Below, in pieces: positions 1 through 8,375 of a stretch of DNA of 64,000 nt. The stretch comes from Fibrobacter succinogenes. Lineage in GTDB: Bacteria; Fibrobacterota; Fibrobacteria; Fibrobacterales; Fibrobacteraceae. Every line of letters begins with the position of its first letter. The first letter of the stretch is position 1. Under the pieces are notes generated by a model, which was not told where the DNA came from, made no database searches, and saw only the letters and a program-made list of their open reading frames with translations. The stretch lies in NCBI GenBank assembly GCA_902776765.1, contig CACYRP010000024.1:21015-85014 (forward strand), read 5' to 3'. Made by a program: the position numbers and the translations under genes.

Positions 1-1592
1 TCCGGGCAGCTCCAACCAAAAACGCAATCATTAGGAGCCATTAAATGGAGTGCAGAACCCACTGCAGCGGTCGTGCCATCACCATCGGCAAAGAGGCTAT
101 CGCACTTATGACCTCCAGACCAACCCGGACCATTGCAATACGTATCGATCAGAGGAATTTTTTCTGTCGGATGAAGTTCACGAAGAGCAGGACCATAGAA
201 TACAGGACCTTGTGCCCAACGCTTGGTACGAGCTGTAGGAACTGCCACCTGATTAGAATCGGCATCCCTTAACTTTTCCACAGTCGTAGATTCTGCAGGA
301 TAGAAACCACCCTGAGCGGCTCTTGCAAGACCACCGCTTGTATAGAAATCAGAGTCAAATTCCCACTTACCATCGTCAGCACGGGTAAACGGCATGTCAT
401 AGCAAGTCACTTCGTTCACGCCCTGGGTGTAATTGAACAACTGATTGAAATACTTTTCGTCCATAAAGCACTTTTTACCAGCAGCAGTAAGCTTTGGTTT
501 TTTGGTAGCCTTATCCAAAGTGCTTTCAACAATCCCCGGAGTCACACCGATACAAGCTTTAATAGCAGCACGAGCCGTATTTAAATCAACACCTTGTGCT
601 GCAGTCTTTTTATCTACACCTTGTTTATCTACACCTTGGCAACCTTCTTCGTTATCTCTCGAATCTTTTTTGTAGCAAGAGAACGACGGATGCAAATCAG
701 CATCAGTATCATAAATACGGGCAGCAAGGAAATACATGCAACTACCCGTAATTCCAGGATTCGATACATACCAACCAAAGTCAACACCCTGAAGTTCAGA
801 AGCCTTTTTCGCATCGGCAACAAAGTACAATTTCTTTTCGTGACCCAGTTCCTGATCATAAACCTCAAACAACACTTTTAAATTAATTTCTTCAGGAGCT
901 TTACCTTCATTGGCGGCCTTTTCACCACCAAAACCTATCGCATTCGACAAGTTTTCATCATCATCTCTATGGATAAAGACCTTCGTCGGAAGCGGTTCAT
1001 CGACATAACGTCTAAAGTACCAACCACAATTATTATTATCGATATCCATTTCGCGTTCTTTGCCGTCTTCGCTAATCATCGGGACCGCGCTCTTCCAAAT
1101 CCTATTATCCGGCAAGAATACGTAGAAATATTTTACATCAGGAGGATCACCCTTGACATAGGGCTTGGTCGGATCTTCAAAACTCGGTTGAATCCAAAGT
1201 TCGTTTTTTACGCCAAAATCTTTGCAAGTAAAGCCGGTTGTTTCCTGAAACTGGACATTCTTGCCAATCTGAGTCCGAGTGATACCACCCGCCTGACCAT
1301 AGTCACCCCTAGCAGCGGAGATGTGGAAAAAATCCGCGTTATTGGTACCACCAATTTTGGCCGTAGAAATTTCATACCAACTGGGGTACTTAGTACTCTT
1401 TGTAAAGCCGTCAAAGTTGCCACCGCCAGCTGTAAAAGCGGTAGTCCAGCCATCCGGAAGTTTAAGATAAACGGTTCCCTCACACCCTTTAAGTGCTGCC
1501 GACGCATTTTGCACAACGGCAAAGAGCATAACACAGCCCAATACCCATAATTTTAAGGATTTCATTGTGTTCTTCATTGTATTTCTATCCAT
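1..1592 (-). CDS. Fibro-slime domain surface protein (3' end outside window)
   Basis: The minus strand is open from an ATG at 1592 to the window edge, about 530 codons without a stop, so the C-terminus is missing. The start region holds three in-frame ATGs (1592, 1577, 1565) followed by a hydrophobic signal peptide ending near ASA. The mature part begins with a segment on a wall- or sugar-contacting pattern (TVYLKLPDGW), then Asp/Gly/Tyr-rich sequence with several Cys and a stretch FGWYVSNPG. This pattern matches, from memory, the fibro-slime family, large secreted proteins expanded in Fibrobacter and thought to act at the cell surface. An internal stretch near 590-640 repeats the motif QGVDK. 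Family assignment is by recall; the exact start (1592 or 1577) is open. Confidence 0.6.
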   Translation of the reverse strand, partial: MDRNTMKNTMKSLKLWVLGCVMLFAVVQNASAALKGCEGTVYLKLPDGWTTAFTAGGGNFDGFTKSTKYPSWYEISTAKIGGTNNADFFHISAARGDYGQAGGITRTQIGKNVQFQETTGFTCKDFGVKNELWIQPSFEDPTKPYVKGDPPDVKYFYVFLPDNRIWKSAVPMISEDGKEREMDIDNNNCGWYFRRYVDEPLPTKVFIHRDDDENLSNAIGFGGEKAANEGKAPEEINLKVLFEVYDQELGHEKKLYFVADAKKASELQGVDFGWYVSNPGITGSCMYFLAARIYDTDADLHPSFSCYKKDSRDNEEGCQGVDKQGVDKKTAAQGVDLNTARAAIKACIGVTPGIVESTLDKATKKPKLTAAGKKCFMDEKYFNQLFNYTQGVNEVTCYDMPFTRADDGKWEFDSDFYTSGGLARAAQGGFYPAESTTVEKLRDADSNQVAVPTARTKRWAQGPVFYGPALRELHPTEKIPLIDTYCNGPGWSGGHKCDSLFADGDGTTAAVGSALHLMAPNDCVFGWSCP

Positions 1593-1947
1593 TTTGGTTC
1601 TCTCTGACCACGCAGAACATCAAGAAGACAATCCTCCTCGATATACTACACCGCATGAAATCTACTTTTTTAATTGAAAAAAGGAAATTTTTTCTAATAA
1701 AGATATGTGAAAAAAAATTTATGTTTACGAATCAACACATTTATTCACATCGTTTCAACAAATAATTTACGTTTTAAAATTCAGTCAACACAGTGTAAAA
1801 TTTTGCTTACAAAATAAACTGTATCATAATTGTATTATATAACCAACCTTGCAGTCAGCAGAATGCGGTTGGCTACGGTTAATTCGAGACGTCGAACCAG
1901 AAACTACTTATATTTGGTGTTGGGAAGCGTTAACGCGAGGGATTATT
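1593..1947. other. Divergent AT-rich intergenic region
   Basis: This gap separates the leftward surface-protein gene from the rightward diguanylate cyclase gene and should hold both promoters. It is strongly AT-rich between about 1660 and 1850. No RNA gene or conserved ORF was recognised. The reading frame continues open upstream of 1948, but that extension is low-quality protein and the ATG at 1948 has a GCGAGGG element upstream. Confidence 0.5.
1803..1830 (+). promoter_or_regulatory. Candidate promoter of the diguanylate cyclase gene
   Basis: TTGCTT (1803-1808) and CATAAT (1825-1830) are separated by 16 bases, the same spacing as the tRNA-Glu promoters in this window. A leader of about 110 bases would follow. 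Weak match only. Confidence 0.3.
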
Positions 1948-2823
1948 ATGGAAGATGAAACCATCATCAACAACGACAACGTCATCAGGTTCAACCCGAT
2001 GGTCATCCATCCGTACTTGATAGTCCTGTACCCGCAAAGCGATTTCACTCAGATTCCGCTCGAAAAAGGAACCATAATTCTCGGACGCGGCCAAGGGGCC
2101 GACATCCGTTTCGACGACGAGCTGGTGAGCCGCAGGCATTGCGCCCTTTCCTTTGACGGACAGAACGTTACGGTCGAAGACCTTGGCAGTACAAACGGCA
2201 CGTTCGTCGACGGGAATTTTGTCCATAAACAAATTCTCGATTCCGACAACAGGCTCCAAATCGGCAAGATGGTCTTAAAGGTCGCCTACAAGGACCCGAG
2301 CGAAGAGGCGTTTAGCCGCGAGCTTTACGAGGCCGCCACGATGGACTCGCTGACAGGCATTTTAAACCGAAAAGCGTTCATGGACCGCTCCGCGGGCGAG
2401 CTCGTATTTGCGCGCCGTAACGATTCTTTTATCCACATCGTAATGATTGACGTCGATGACTTTAAGCGAGTCAATGACTCTTGGGGGCACCAATGCGGTG
2501 ACCTTGTTTTAAAAGAAGTCGCCCGACAGTTGAACGACGAAAAGCGAGATTCCGACTTGCTTTGCCGCTACGGCGGCGAGGAATTTTTGTTGCTCATGAG
2601 CGGAATTTCACCCGAAGACGCAAAGAAACGCGCCGAAAAGTTGCGTTCGACGATTGAACGCCACATTTTCTCGTGGATGGATACGATTATCCCGGTGACG
2701 ATTTCCCTTGGGCTTGCATCGCAGGAAGGTAGCAACGTGACGCAAATAAACGAGCTTATTGCCGAAAGCGACCGTTTGCTGTATGTCGCCAAGAACTGCG
2801 GCAAGAATCAGGTGGCCGTTTAG
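1948..2823 (+). CDS. FHA-domain diguanylate cyclase (GGEEF)
   Basis: Predicted 291-residue cytoplasmic protein. Residues about 22-115 form an FHA phosphothreonine-binding domain: the GR pair (46-47), SRRH (61-64) and STNGT (81-85) are all present. Residues about 130-291 are a GGDEF domain: DSLTGILNR (133-141), a metal-binding Asp near 169 and the signature GGEEF (209-213). RDSD at 200-203, five residues before GGEEF, is a product-inhibition I-site. The enzyme should make cyclic-di-GMP from two GTP, with activity steered by binding of a phosphorylated partner to the FHA domain. The start at 1948 is chosen for its upstream purine-rich GCGAGGG element and because FHA begins soon after. The HD-GYP gene ending at 14566 could be the counteracting phosphodiesterase, but that link is only inferred. 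Confidence 0.92.
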   Translation: MEDETIINNDNVIRFNPMVIHPYLIVLYPQSDFTQIPLEKGTIILGRGQGADIRFDDELVSRRHCALSFDGQNVTVEDLGSTNGTFVDGNFVHKQILDSDNRLQIGKMVLKVAYKDPSEEAFSRELYEAATMDSLTGILNRKAFMDRSAGELVFARRNDSFIHIVMIDVDDFKRVNDSWGHQCGDLVLKEVARQLNDEKRDSDLLCRYGGEEFLLLMSGISPEDAKKRAEKLRSTIERHIFSWMDTIIPVTISLGLASQEGSNVTQINELIAESDRLLYVAKNCGKNQVAV

Positions 2824-2851
2824 CGATTAGTGAGGAAGCTGAAAGCGGACT

Positions 2852-2924
2852 GTCATTCTCGCGGATGCGAGAATCCATACAATGCTATAAAATAATGTAT
2901 GGATCCTCCTTGCGGAGGATGACG
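2852..2924. repeat. Large inverted repeat with two hairpin arms
   Basis: The left arm begins GTCATTCTCGC and ends CCATACAA; the right arm mirrors it with TGTATGGATCC and ends GGATGAC. Each arm also folds on itself (TTCTCGC with GCGAGAA; ATCCTCC with GGAGGAT). The same architecture recurs at 6700-6821, and single arms recur elsewhere in the window. Confidence 0.75.
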
Positions 2925-2940
2925 GGTTGCAACGCACGAC

Positions 2941-2970
2941 TTGCATGGTAGCCTCGCCTTTTGCTATATT
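2941..2970 (+). promoter_or_regulatory. Candidate promoter giving a leaderless MATE mRNA
   Basis: TTGCAT (2941-2946), an 18-base spacer, then TATATT (2965-2970) within CTATATTTGGGC. The ATG at 2979 is only 8 bases after the -10 box, so transcription would start at or next to the start codon. The -10 context matches the two tRNA-Glu promoters. Confidence 0.5.
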
Positions 2971-2978
2971 TGGGCGAA

Positions 2979-4364
2979 ATGAGTGAATTTTACTCCGAAC
3001 GCCTAAATTCTTTTGGCACAGCAAGCATCCCGAAGCTTGTCTTGCAGTTTTCCGTTCCCGCCATCATCAGCATGTGCGTGAACGCCCTCTACAATATAGT
3101 GGACCGTTTCTTTGTGGGGCAAGGCGTCGGAAGCTTGGGCATTGCAGGCATTACGCTCTGTTTCCCGATTTGCCTTTTCATCATGGCGCTTTCGATGATG
3201 GTAGGCGTGGGCGGCAACACGCTCTTTGCCATTCGCCTTGGGCAAAAGAAATACATTCAAGCTAGCATCATTTTAAACAACTCATTCTCGCTCCTGATTA
3301 TCATGGCGATTCTCGCTTTTACGTTTGGCGAGGTTTTCATGACGCCGCTCCTGAAGTTGTTCGGAGCAAGTGAGCAGACGCTCCCCGTGGCCGAAAGCTA
3401 CATGCGCATTTTGCTGTGCGGCGCCGTGTTCCAGACGATTGCGCCGGGCATGAACCACTTTATCCGTTCGATGGGGCACCCCAAAACCGCCATGTTCCGC
3501 GAAATCGCAGGCGCCGTGACCAACATTGCGCTGGATTGGCTGTTCATCATGAAGTTCCACTGGGGAATCGAAGGGGCCGCATGGGCAACCATTTGTTCGC
3601 AACTCGTCGCGAGTGCTTTGATTACGCAGTTCTTTATGAAAAAGTCTGCGCCAATCAAGATTCGCTGGCGTCACATGAAGTTGCATGCCGCCTATGTGCG
3701 CAAGATTTACATTTTGGGTTTGCCGCCTTCAGTAATGCAGATTTGCAACAGCCTCATGAACGCGATTCTCGCCTGGAGCCTCACGACTTACGGCAACATC
3801 AGCATCAAAACGACGGGCGCGCTTTCGGGTGGCGACTTAGCGATTTCGGCATTCGGCATTATCAACAGCGTCGTTTCGATTATCGTACTCCCGCTCATGG
3901 GATTTGTCCACGGAACGCAACCGATTATCGGCTACAATTACGGAGCAAGGCTTAACAGCCGCGTTAAGGAAACGCTCAAATTCTCGTTTATTTATGCGGG
4001 CGCGTTCATGTTCATTTGCTGGGCCGCCGTGATGTGGAAAGCAGAAGCGTTTGTGGCCCCGTTCGCCCCCAACGATCTCGAATTGCAACAGGTCTCCGCT
4101 TGGGCCATGCGAATCTTTACCGCCGCATTCTTCATGATTCCCTTCGGCATGGTTTCGGGCAACTTTTTCCAGGGTACCGGGAAGGCGCTCCGCGCGATGT
4201 TCTTGAACGCCTGCCGCCAAGTGATTCTCTTGATTCCGTTCTTGCTCATCCTGCCGCATTTCTTTGAATTGAAGGGAGTGTTCTTGGCACAACCCATTGC
4301 GGATACCGGCGCTGCCATCATTGGCATGGCTATGATGATGCACGAATTGAAAAAGTTGAAGTAA
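2979..4364 (+). CDS. MATE family efflux transporter
   Basis: Predicted 461-residue inner-membrane protein with about 12 hydrophobic segments, the usual length for the MATE family. The N-terminal stretch IPKLVLQFSVPAIISMCVNA and the following NIVDRFFVGQGVG are typical of MATE helix 1-2, and a similar pattern (QICNSLMNAIL) opens the second half near residue 250, consistent with the internal two-fold repeat. These proteins expel drugs or metabolites using a Na+ or H+ gradient; the substrate cannot be read from sequence. An in-frame TTG at 2961 is rejected because it lies inside the -10 region. The gene stands alone between two repeat elements. Confidence 0.9.
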   Translation: MSEFYSERLNSFGTASIPKLVLQFSVPAIISMCVNALYNIVDRFFVGQGVGSLGIAGITLCFPICLFIMALSMMVGVGGNTLFAIRLGQKKYIQASIILNNSFSLLIIMAILAFTFGEVFMTPLLKLFGASEQTLPVAESYMRILLCGAVFQTIAPGMNHFIRSMGHPKTAMFREIAGAVTNIALDWLFIMKFHWGIEGAAWATICSQLVASALITQFFMKKSAPIKIRWRHMKLHAAYVRKIYILGLPPSVMQICNSLMNAILAWSLTTYGNISIKTTGALSGGDLAISAFGIINSVVSIIVLPLMGFVHGTQPIIGYNYGARLNSRVKETLKFSFIYAGAFMFICWAAVMWKAEAFVAPFAPNDLELQQVSAWAMRIFTAAFFMIPFGMVSGNFFQGTGKALRAMFLNACRQVILLIPFLLILPHFFELKGVFLAQPIADTGAAIIGMAMMMHELKKLK

Positions 4365-4370
4365 AAAACT

Positions 4371-4432
4371 TAACTGGATCCTTCCCCTCTACGAGGGTCA
4401 GGATGACGTTAAAAAAGTCGTCAGGATGACGA
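4371..4432. repeat. Dispersed GGATCC...GGATGACG repeat
   Basis: AACTGGATCCTTCCCC, a short hairpin around CTCTACGAG, then CAGGATGACG, with a partial second copy (GTCAGGATGACGACG). It lies between two convergent genes and belongs to the same family as 2852-2924 and 10318-10390. Confidence 0.65.
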
Positions 4433-4457
4433 CGCAAACCAAGAGCCTCGATGACGG

Positions 4458-5270
4458 TTACTTCTTTTCTAAGATGCGCAGAGCTTTTTCGATGATGTCC
4501 GGCGACAGTTTGAAAATGTCGCTGAGGGTTTGAACGCGGTCAGCAGGCGCAATTTTGGTCATTTGAGAGCCTGTCGCATTGCGCACGACGAGATTGCCCT
4601 TTTGATAGTAATACTGGATGCCTTTTTCGCGGTCGAGGCGGTTCAAGACTGGGTAGGTCATCATTTCGCGGTAGAAACTTTCGTTCCAATGGTGCTTGAA
4701 TTCTTCGACGGAGACGCCTTCGACGGGGTATTCGAAGCGGAGCTTCATGGGAGCGCCTGCGCCACCGGTCCAAAGTTCCATCGATTCAAGCGTCGGGCGC
4801 ACGAGACGTACACAGTTCGGGGAAAGCGGGAAGAAGGCTTCGCCGGAGCCGAAGGGCGGCGGGAGCGGCATCGGGAGCGGGTCGAGAATCAGGTAACCGG
4901 GATCTAGGAGGTACTCATTAGACGAAAGACGAGAGACGAAAGACGAAAGAGGAGTGACATTGTTTTCTGCATCGGAATCGGGCAAGATGAGCGCGCAGTG
5001 GATGTTCCTTTCTTTGCGCTTGTGCCCCATGACAAGGCGTGGTTTAAAGCCCATGTCCGAGAGCGTTTGGTACATGTGCCACGTCATGCTAAAGCAAGTG
5101 CCCCCGCCCATCCAAGAATCGATATCGTTCTGGTCGCTGTCGTCGAGTTTGCGGGCGCCGGTCGCACTCCCCGTCTGCTCCAGACGGATGATTTTCGTCA
5201 AATTTTCGTAGGTGATGTTCGAAATCTGATTGCAGAGGTCAACGACCTTTTTGAAATTTTCTGGGGACAT
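4458..5270 (-). CDS. Arylamine N-acetyltransferase / transglutaminase-like protein
   Basis: Predicted 270 residues from the ATG at 5270 (MSPENFKK); the longer frame reaching 5312 is made of repeat sequence. A papain-like Cys-His-Asp set can be read in the order seen in arylamine N-acetyltransferases: GGGTCFSM (Cys59), NIHCALIL (His91) and YLLDPGYL (Asp123). NATs move an acetyl or acyl group from CoA to arylamines or related acceptors. Overall similarity is weak, so a transglutaminase-like hydrolase is possible. Residues about 104-118 are encoded by a dispersed DNA repeat (4921-4960) placed between the His and Asp strands. The gene lies directly downstream of the SAH-hydrolase-like gene on the same strand. 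Confidence 0.6.
   Translation of the reverse strand: MSPENFKKVVDLCNQISNITYENLTKIIRLEQTGSATGARKLDDSDQNDIDSWMGGGTCFSMTWHMYQTLSDMGFKPRLVMGHKRKERNIHCALILPDSDAENNVTPLSSFVSRLSSNEYLLDPGYLILDPLPMPLPPPFGSGEAFFPLSPNCVRLVRPTLESMELWTGGAGAPMKLRFEYPVEGVSVEEFKHHWNESFYREMMTYPVLNRLDREKGIQYYYQKGNLVVRNATGSQMTKIAPADRVQTLSDIFKLSPDIIEKALRILEKK
4921..4960. repeat. GACGAAAGACGAGAGACG repeat inside the NAT-like gene
   Basis: Tandem units of the form GACGARAGAC run through coding sequence without breaking frame. Related units occur in the NUDIX gene (about 10758-10785) and in the non-coding stretch near 50010. Confidence 0.7.
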
Positions 5271-5275
5271 ACAGG

Positions 5276-5325
5276 TATGAGCTATGAGGTGTGAGGAATG
5301 AGGTCGCGCCATGGCGCTCTGAGGG
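5276..5325. repeat. GAGGTGTGAGG...GGTCGCGCC repeat between genes
   Basis: The element contains GAGCTATGAGGTGTGAGG and a short hairpin (GCGCCATGGCGC). Related copies lie at 28718-28800 and 49895-49980 between genes and at 42476-42530 inside the ModF-like gene. Confidence 0.6.
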
Positions 5326-5327
5326 TT

Positions 5328-6608
5328 TTATTCAATCTCCGATGGAGAAAAGCCGAGCATGCCGCAGATTTCGGGGCCGATAACGCCATTTTGGATGGCG
5401 ATGGAGAGCAACCGCTGTTCGAGTTCTTGCGGCGGGAAGCGGAGACCCGCGGCATTTTCAGTTGCTTTATCGAAAGTCGCGCAATCCCCAATTGCAGTTT
5501 TAGCCTCTTTCACGAGGAGTTCAGCAAGCGCGGCATGGAGCGCAAGCGAAGTATCGATGTACTTGAGGTGCGTCGGCTCTTCGAGAATAAAATTCAAAGG
5601 TCCCTTAGCATTGAGCACTTTTTCGGCAGGGATTGCCTCACCGTATTCATCTTCAACGCCCATATTCGCAAGGATTGCAGAAGTCGAGAGCAAAGTCGCA
5701 GTCAATTCCGGAGCGGCTAGAGCATTTTTGACGCCCGTCGCAGTCACCACAAAATCTGCATTTTCAATCAGCACGGAGACCGCTGCATACTCATGGCAAT
5801 CGACCACATTCACGCCATTTTGCTCCAGAACCGCCGAAAAATCACCCGCGGGCATTGTTTTTGCAACACCCACAGTCCCAGATTCCGCAGAACCAGCCGA
5901 AGACAGCGCGGATTTCGTCGCATTTTCGAGATTCGTAAAACGATTCAAGTCCGTCACAACGGATACCGCACAACCGCGACGCACGCCCTGGAGCGCAATT
6001 CCTGAACCGACCTTGCCACTACCAAAAACAACTAACTTTTTGCCTTCGAAACCGGCACCGGACGCATTTTCGCCTGCATCGGGCGCATTTTTACCAAAGC
6101 CAAGCTTTTCGAGTGCTCTAAAATAGCCGTCACCCGTGCCCAAAGACGTTTCAATTCGCTTGACAATCCCGCTATCGGCGACATAAACCGGCTTTTTTGC
6201 GTTTTGGTAGTACTGGACGCCCGAACGCGTGAGTTCCACAAAGCCAATTTTCGGGTGAAGTCCCGCAAAAGGTCCAGCACAATCGAGTACCAAGTCCACA
6301 AATTCACCACGAGATTCCGCTTCGAGCATTTCCGCCGGAGTCACGACTGAAATGCCCCAATCTTTTAAAAATTCGGCAACTTCAGGGTCGTTCATCCCCG
6401 AAAATCCGACCAAAATTGAAGCACCACCCGCCAAAAGAGCACGATACTGCGTCATCGTATTGCGGTAAATCGGGGTTGCCACCAGCACGCGGAGCCCTTC
6501 GAACGGTCGCGTGTACGCCCACTCGCTTTCGAGCGCGGCAAGTGCCGGATACTCATTTTTTTCGTAAACATCGTCTAGAACGGAAGAAAGAATCGACTGT
6601 AAATCCAT
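5328..6608 (-). CDS. Adenosylhomocysteinase-like NAD-binding protein
   Basis: Predicted 426 residues. A Rossmann nucleotide-binding segment KLVVFGSGKVGSGIA sits near the middle (about residues 190-205), followed by ADFVVTATGVKNA and AILANMGVEDEYG, which line up with the NAD-binding domain and the (N/G)xG-H region of S-adenosylhomocysteine hydrolase. The N-terminal part (LRVLVATPIYRNT, LLAGGASILVGFSG) resembles the substrate domain of that family. The match is distant and the canonical HxT and CN motifs of true adenosylhomocysteinase are not apparent, so the substrate may differ. It precedes the NAT-like gene by about 57 bases and may be co-transcribed with it. A GluRS-like or ornithine-cyclodeaminase-like dehydrogenase is a less likely alternative. 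Confidence 0.6.
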   Translation of the reverse strand: MDLQSILSSVLDDVYEKNEYPALAALESEWAYTRPFEGLRVLVATPIYRNTMTQYRALLAGGASILVGFSGMNDPEVAEFLKDWGISVVTPAEMLEAESRGEFVDLVLDCAGPFAGLHPKIGFVELTRSGVQYYQNAKKPVYVADSGIVKRIETSLGTGDGYFRALEKLGFGKNAPDAGENASGAGFEGKKLVVFGSGKVGSGIALQGVRRGCAVSVVTDLNRFTNLENATKSALSSAGSAESGTVGVAKTMPAGDFSAVLEQNGVNVVDCHEYAAVSVLIENADFVVTATGVKNALAAPELTATLLSTSAILANMGVEDEYGEAIPAEKVLNAKGPLNFILEEPTHLKYIDTSLALHAALAELLVKEAKTAIGDCATFDKATENAAGLRFPPQELEQRLLSIAIQNGVIGPEICGMLGFSPSEIE

Positions 6609-6928
6609 GAGGCTAAATATAGTTAGTTGGGTACTTCTAGTTACTAGTTAATAGCCACTAGTTACTAGATATTTCGGAGTGAGTTGAGGTTAGCTGGCGG
6701 TCATTCTCCGAAGGAAATTCCATACAATACCGCAAGCGAAACCCCAACCTAGGCAGCTCGGTTATATCTCGACAAAACATTGTTATACGAATTGTATGGA
6801 TCCTCGCTTCGCGAGGATGACGAAGTCGCAGTTACAACAGAATACAACAAAAAGAAAATTTACAAAACCCATTACAAATGGATAATGATAGATTATAATC
6901 ACATAATATATCTAATAAGGTGTGGACA
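6609..6928. other. Divergent intergenic region with repeat element
   Basis: The gap holds short TAGTTACTAGTTA direct repeats near 6640-6670, the large inverted repeat 6700-6821, and an AT-rich stretch before the deacetylase gene. AATAAGG at 6913-6919 is a plausible ribosome binding site for the start at 6929. No other gene was seen. Confidence 0.5.
6700..6821. repeat. Large inverted repeat, second copy
   Basis: The outer ends are GTCATTCTCC and CGAGGATGAC; the inner ends are CCATACAAT and ATTGTATGG, so the whole unit is palindromic around a spacer of about 60 bases. Each arm folds into its own hairpin (GGATCCTCGCTTCGCGAGGA on the right). Same design as 2852-2924 with a longer centre. Confidence 0.75.
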
Positions 6929-8242
6929 ATGAACTACAATAAAATTTCTATCGCCACTATCGCAGTTGGAATGTTTGCAGCAGGTTCTGCATTCGCTCAA
7001 AATGCCGAAATTGCAACTTGGTCCGGTTTCCGCAAGGCCGCCACGTCATTCACGTTCGATGACAACGCTCCGAACCATGTGACTCACGCCGCGCCGGCTT
7101 TTGACGAATACGGCTACAAGGCAACATTCAACCTGGTGGTGAACTGGAACCCCGACTGGAGCGGCTTCCAGAAGATGGCCGACAATGGCCATGAAATTGC
7201 AAGCCACAGCAATACCCACGGTCAGAACATGAGTGGCGAAGAAGCTTCTTCCAAGAAGAGCATCGAAGGCAAAATCAAGCAGAAATACGGAACCATCACG
7301 GTCGCCTACCCGAACTGCAACGTTCCCAACGTCAGCGCCCTGCAGCAGAACTACATCGCAGGTCGTATTTGTGGCAACGGTCAAGAAGTCATGGGCAAGG
7401 ACGGTCCGAGCGACTGGTTCAGAGTGCCTGCTCACATGACCGGAAGTACCGGCAGTTTCAACAACACGAACGCATTCACCGGCGCCATGCAGCAAGCCAT
7501 CCAGAAGGGCGGCTGGGTCATGTTCCTCACGCATGGATTTTCAAACGCAGGTAACAACGGCAACGCCAACTATTCTCCAACGGACCTCAATGCAATCAAG
7601 GGCGCACTCAAATGGGCTAACCAGAACGACAAGGATATCTGGGTAACCACGTTCCGCAGCGCAACCATGTACATCAAGGAACGCAAGGCATCCAAGATTG
7701 AAGCACAGGACGGCGGTGCAGAAGGAACGATGACATTCGAACTCAAGCACAACATTGCCGACAACATTTCCAAGTACGACTATCCGCTTTCTATCCGCGT
7801 GAAGAGCGATTGGAAGAAGGTCGAAGTCACGCAGGACGGTGCTGCCCTCGAATCCAAGATTGATGGTGGCTACATCTACTTCGATGCAGTTCCGAACGCA
7901 GGCAAGATTGTCGTGAAGAACGCAGACGCTCCGGCTCCGGAATCTAGCTCCAGTGCAGAACCGGAAAGCTCCAGCTCTAGCGAAGCTGTAGAATCTTCTT
8001 CGAGCGTAACCGCTTTGCCGATTCAAGCATTTGACGACCGCCATACCTCAGCATACGTGGATGCAAGCGGCTACATCACCGTTCAGAACGCCCAGGGCTT
8101 GAACATCACCGTGTTCAACAGCCTCGGTAACGTTGTCCGCTCCACCAAGGGCATCGGTTGCGAACAGAAGGTATTCTCTGGCGCCAAGGGCATGTATGTC
8201 GTGAAAGTCGGCAGCAAGGCTTGGACCTTGAATATCAAGTAA
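6929..8242 (+). CDS. Secreted polysaccharide deacetylase (CE4-like) with C-terminal sorting-type domain
   Basis: Predicted 437 residues. A signal peptide ends at about residue 24 (SAFAQ). The NodB-type deacetylase domain covers roughly residues 30-230: TFDDN (Asp44/Asp45) and HEIASHSNTHG (His93, His97) give the Asp-His-His metal site. Such enzymes remove acetyl groups from chitin, peptidoglycan or acetylated xylan. A Ser-rich linker with three ESSSS-type clusters (about 335-365) leads to a short C-terminal beta domain (TVFNSLGNVVRS ... MYVVKVGSKAW) resembling secretion/sorting domains of FCB-group bacteria. ATG 6929 is preferred to the GTG at 6920 because AATAAGG lies upstream. In this plant-fibre-degrading lineage xylan or cell-wall deacetylation is likely, but this is inferred. 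Confidence 0.88.
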   Translation: MNYNKISIATIAVGMFAAGSAFAQNAEIATWSGFRKAATSFTFDDNAPNHVTHAAPAFDEYGYKATFNLVVNWNPDWSGFQKMADNGHEIASHSNTHGQNMSGEEASSKKSIEGKIKQKYGTITVAYPNCNVPNVSALQQNYIAGRICGNGQEVMGKDGPSDWFRVPAHMTGSTGSFNNTNAFTGAMQQAIQKGGWVMFLTHGFSNAGNNGNANYSPTDLNAIKGALKWANQNDKDIWVTTFRSATMYIKERKASKIEAQDGGAEGTMTFELKHNIADNISKYDYPLSIRVKSDWKKVEVTQDGAALESKIDGGYIYFDAVPNAGKIVVKNADAPAPESSSSAEPESSSSSEAVESSSSVTALPIQAFDDRHTSAYVDASGYITVQNAQGLNITVFNSLGNVVRSTKGIGCEQKVFSGAKGMYVVKVGSKAWTLNIK

Positions 8243-8267
8243 TTCAAAAAAAATTGTGGTTTAGGGA

Positions 8268-8293
8268 AAGCCCGCTCCAATCGGAGCGGGCTT
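8268..8293 (+). terminator. Terminator of the deacetylase gene
   Basis: An 11-base-pair stem AAGCCCGCTCC / GGAGCGGGCTT with loop AATC follows the stop codon by 25 bases. The trailing sequence is only moderately T-rich. Confidence 0.75.
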
Positions 8294-8325
8294 CTTGTTA
8301 TGGTGATAAGGTTAAATGAACAGCC

Positions 8326-8343
8326 CCCGCTCTCATGAGCGGG
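8326..8343. terminator. Second hairpin between convergent genes
   Basis: CCCGCTC TCAT GAGCGGG forms a 7-base-pair stem between the convergent deacetylase and lipoprotein genes and shares its stem sequence with the preceding hairpin. It may serve the leftward gene. Confidence 0.45.
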
Positions 8344-8375
8344 AGCCTACTTTATTTCAGGAGATATGGGATCCA

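Noticed and set aside
969..1550. Plus-strand frame of 193 codons
   Set aside because: It is antisense to the surface-protein frame, lacks a ribosome binding site and has an unprotein-like composition.
4921..4960. CRISPR array from short tandem GACGAAAGAC units
   Set aside because: Units are about 10 bases without unique spacers and lie inside a coding sequence; no cas genes are present.
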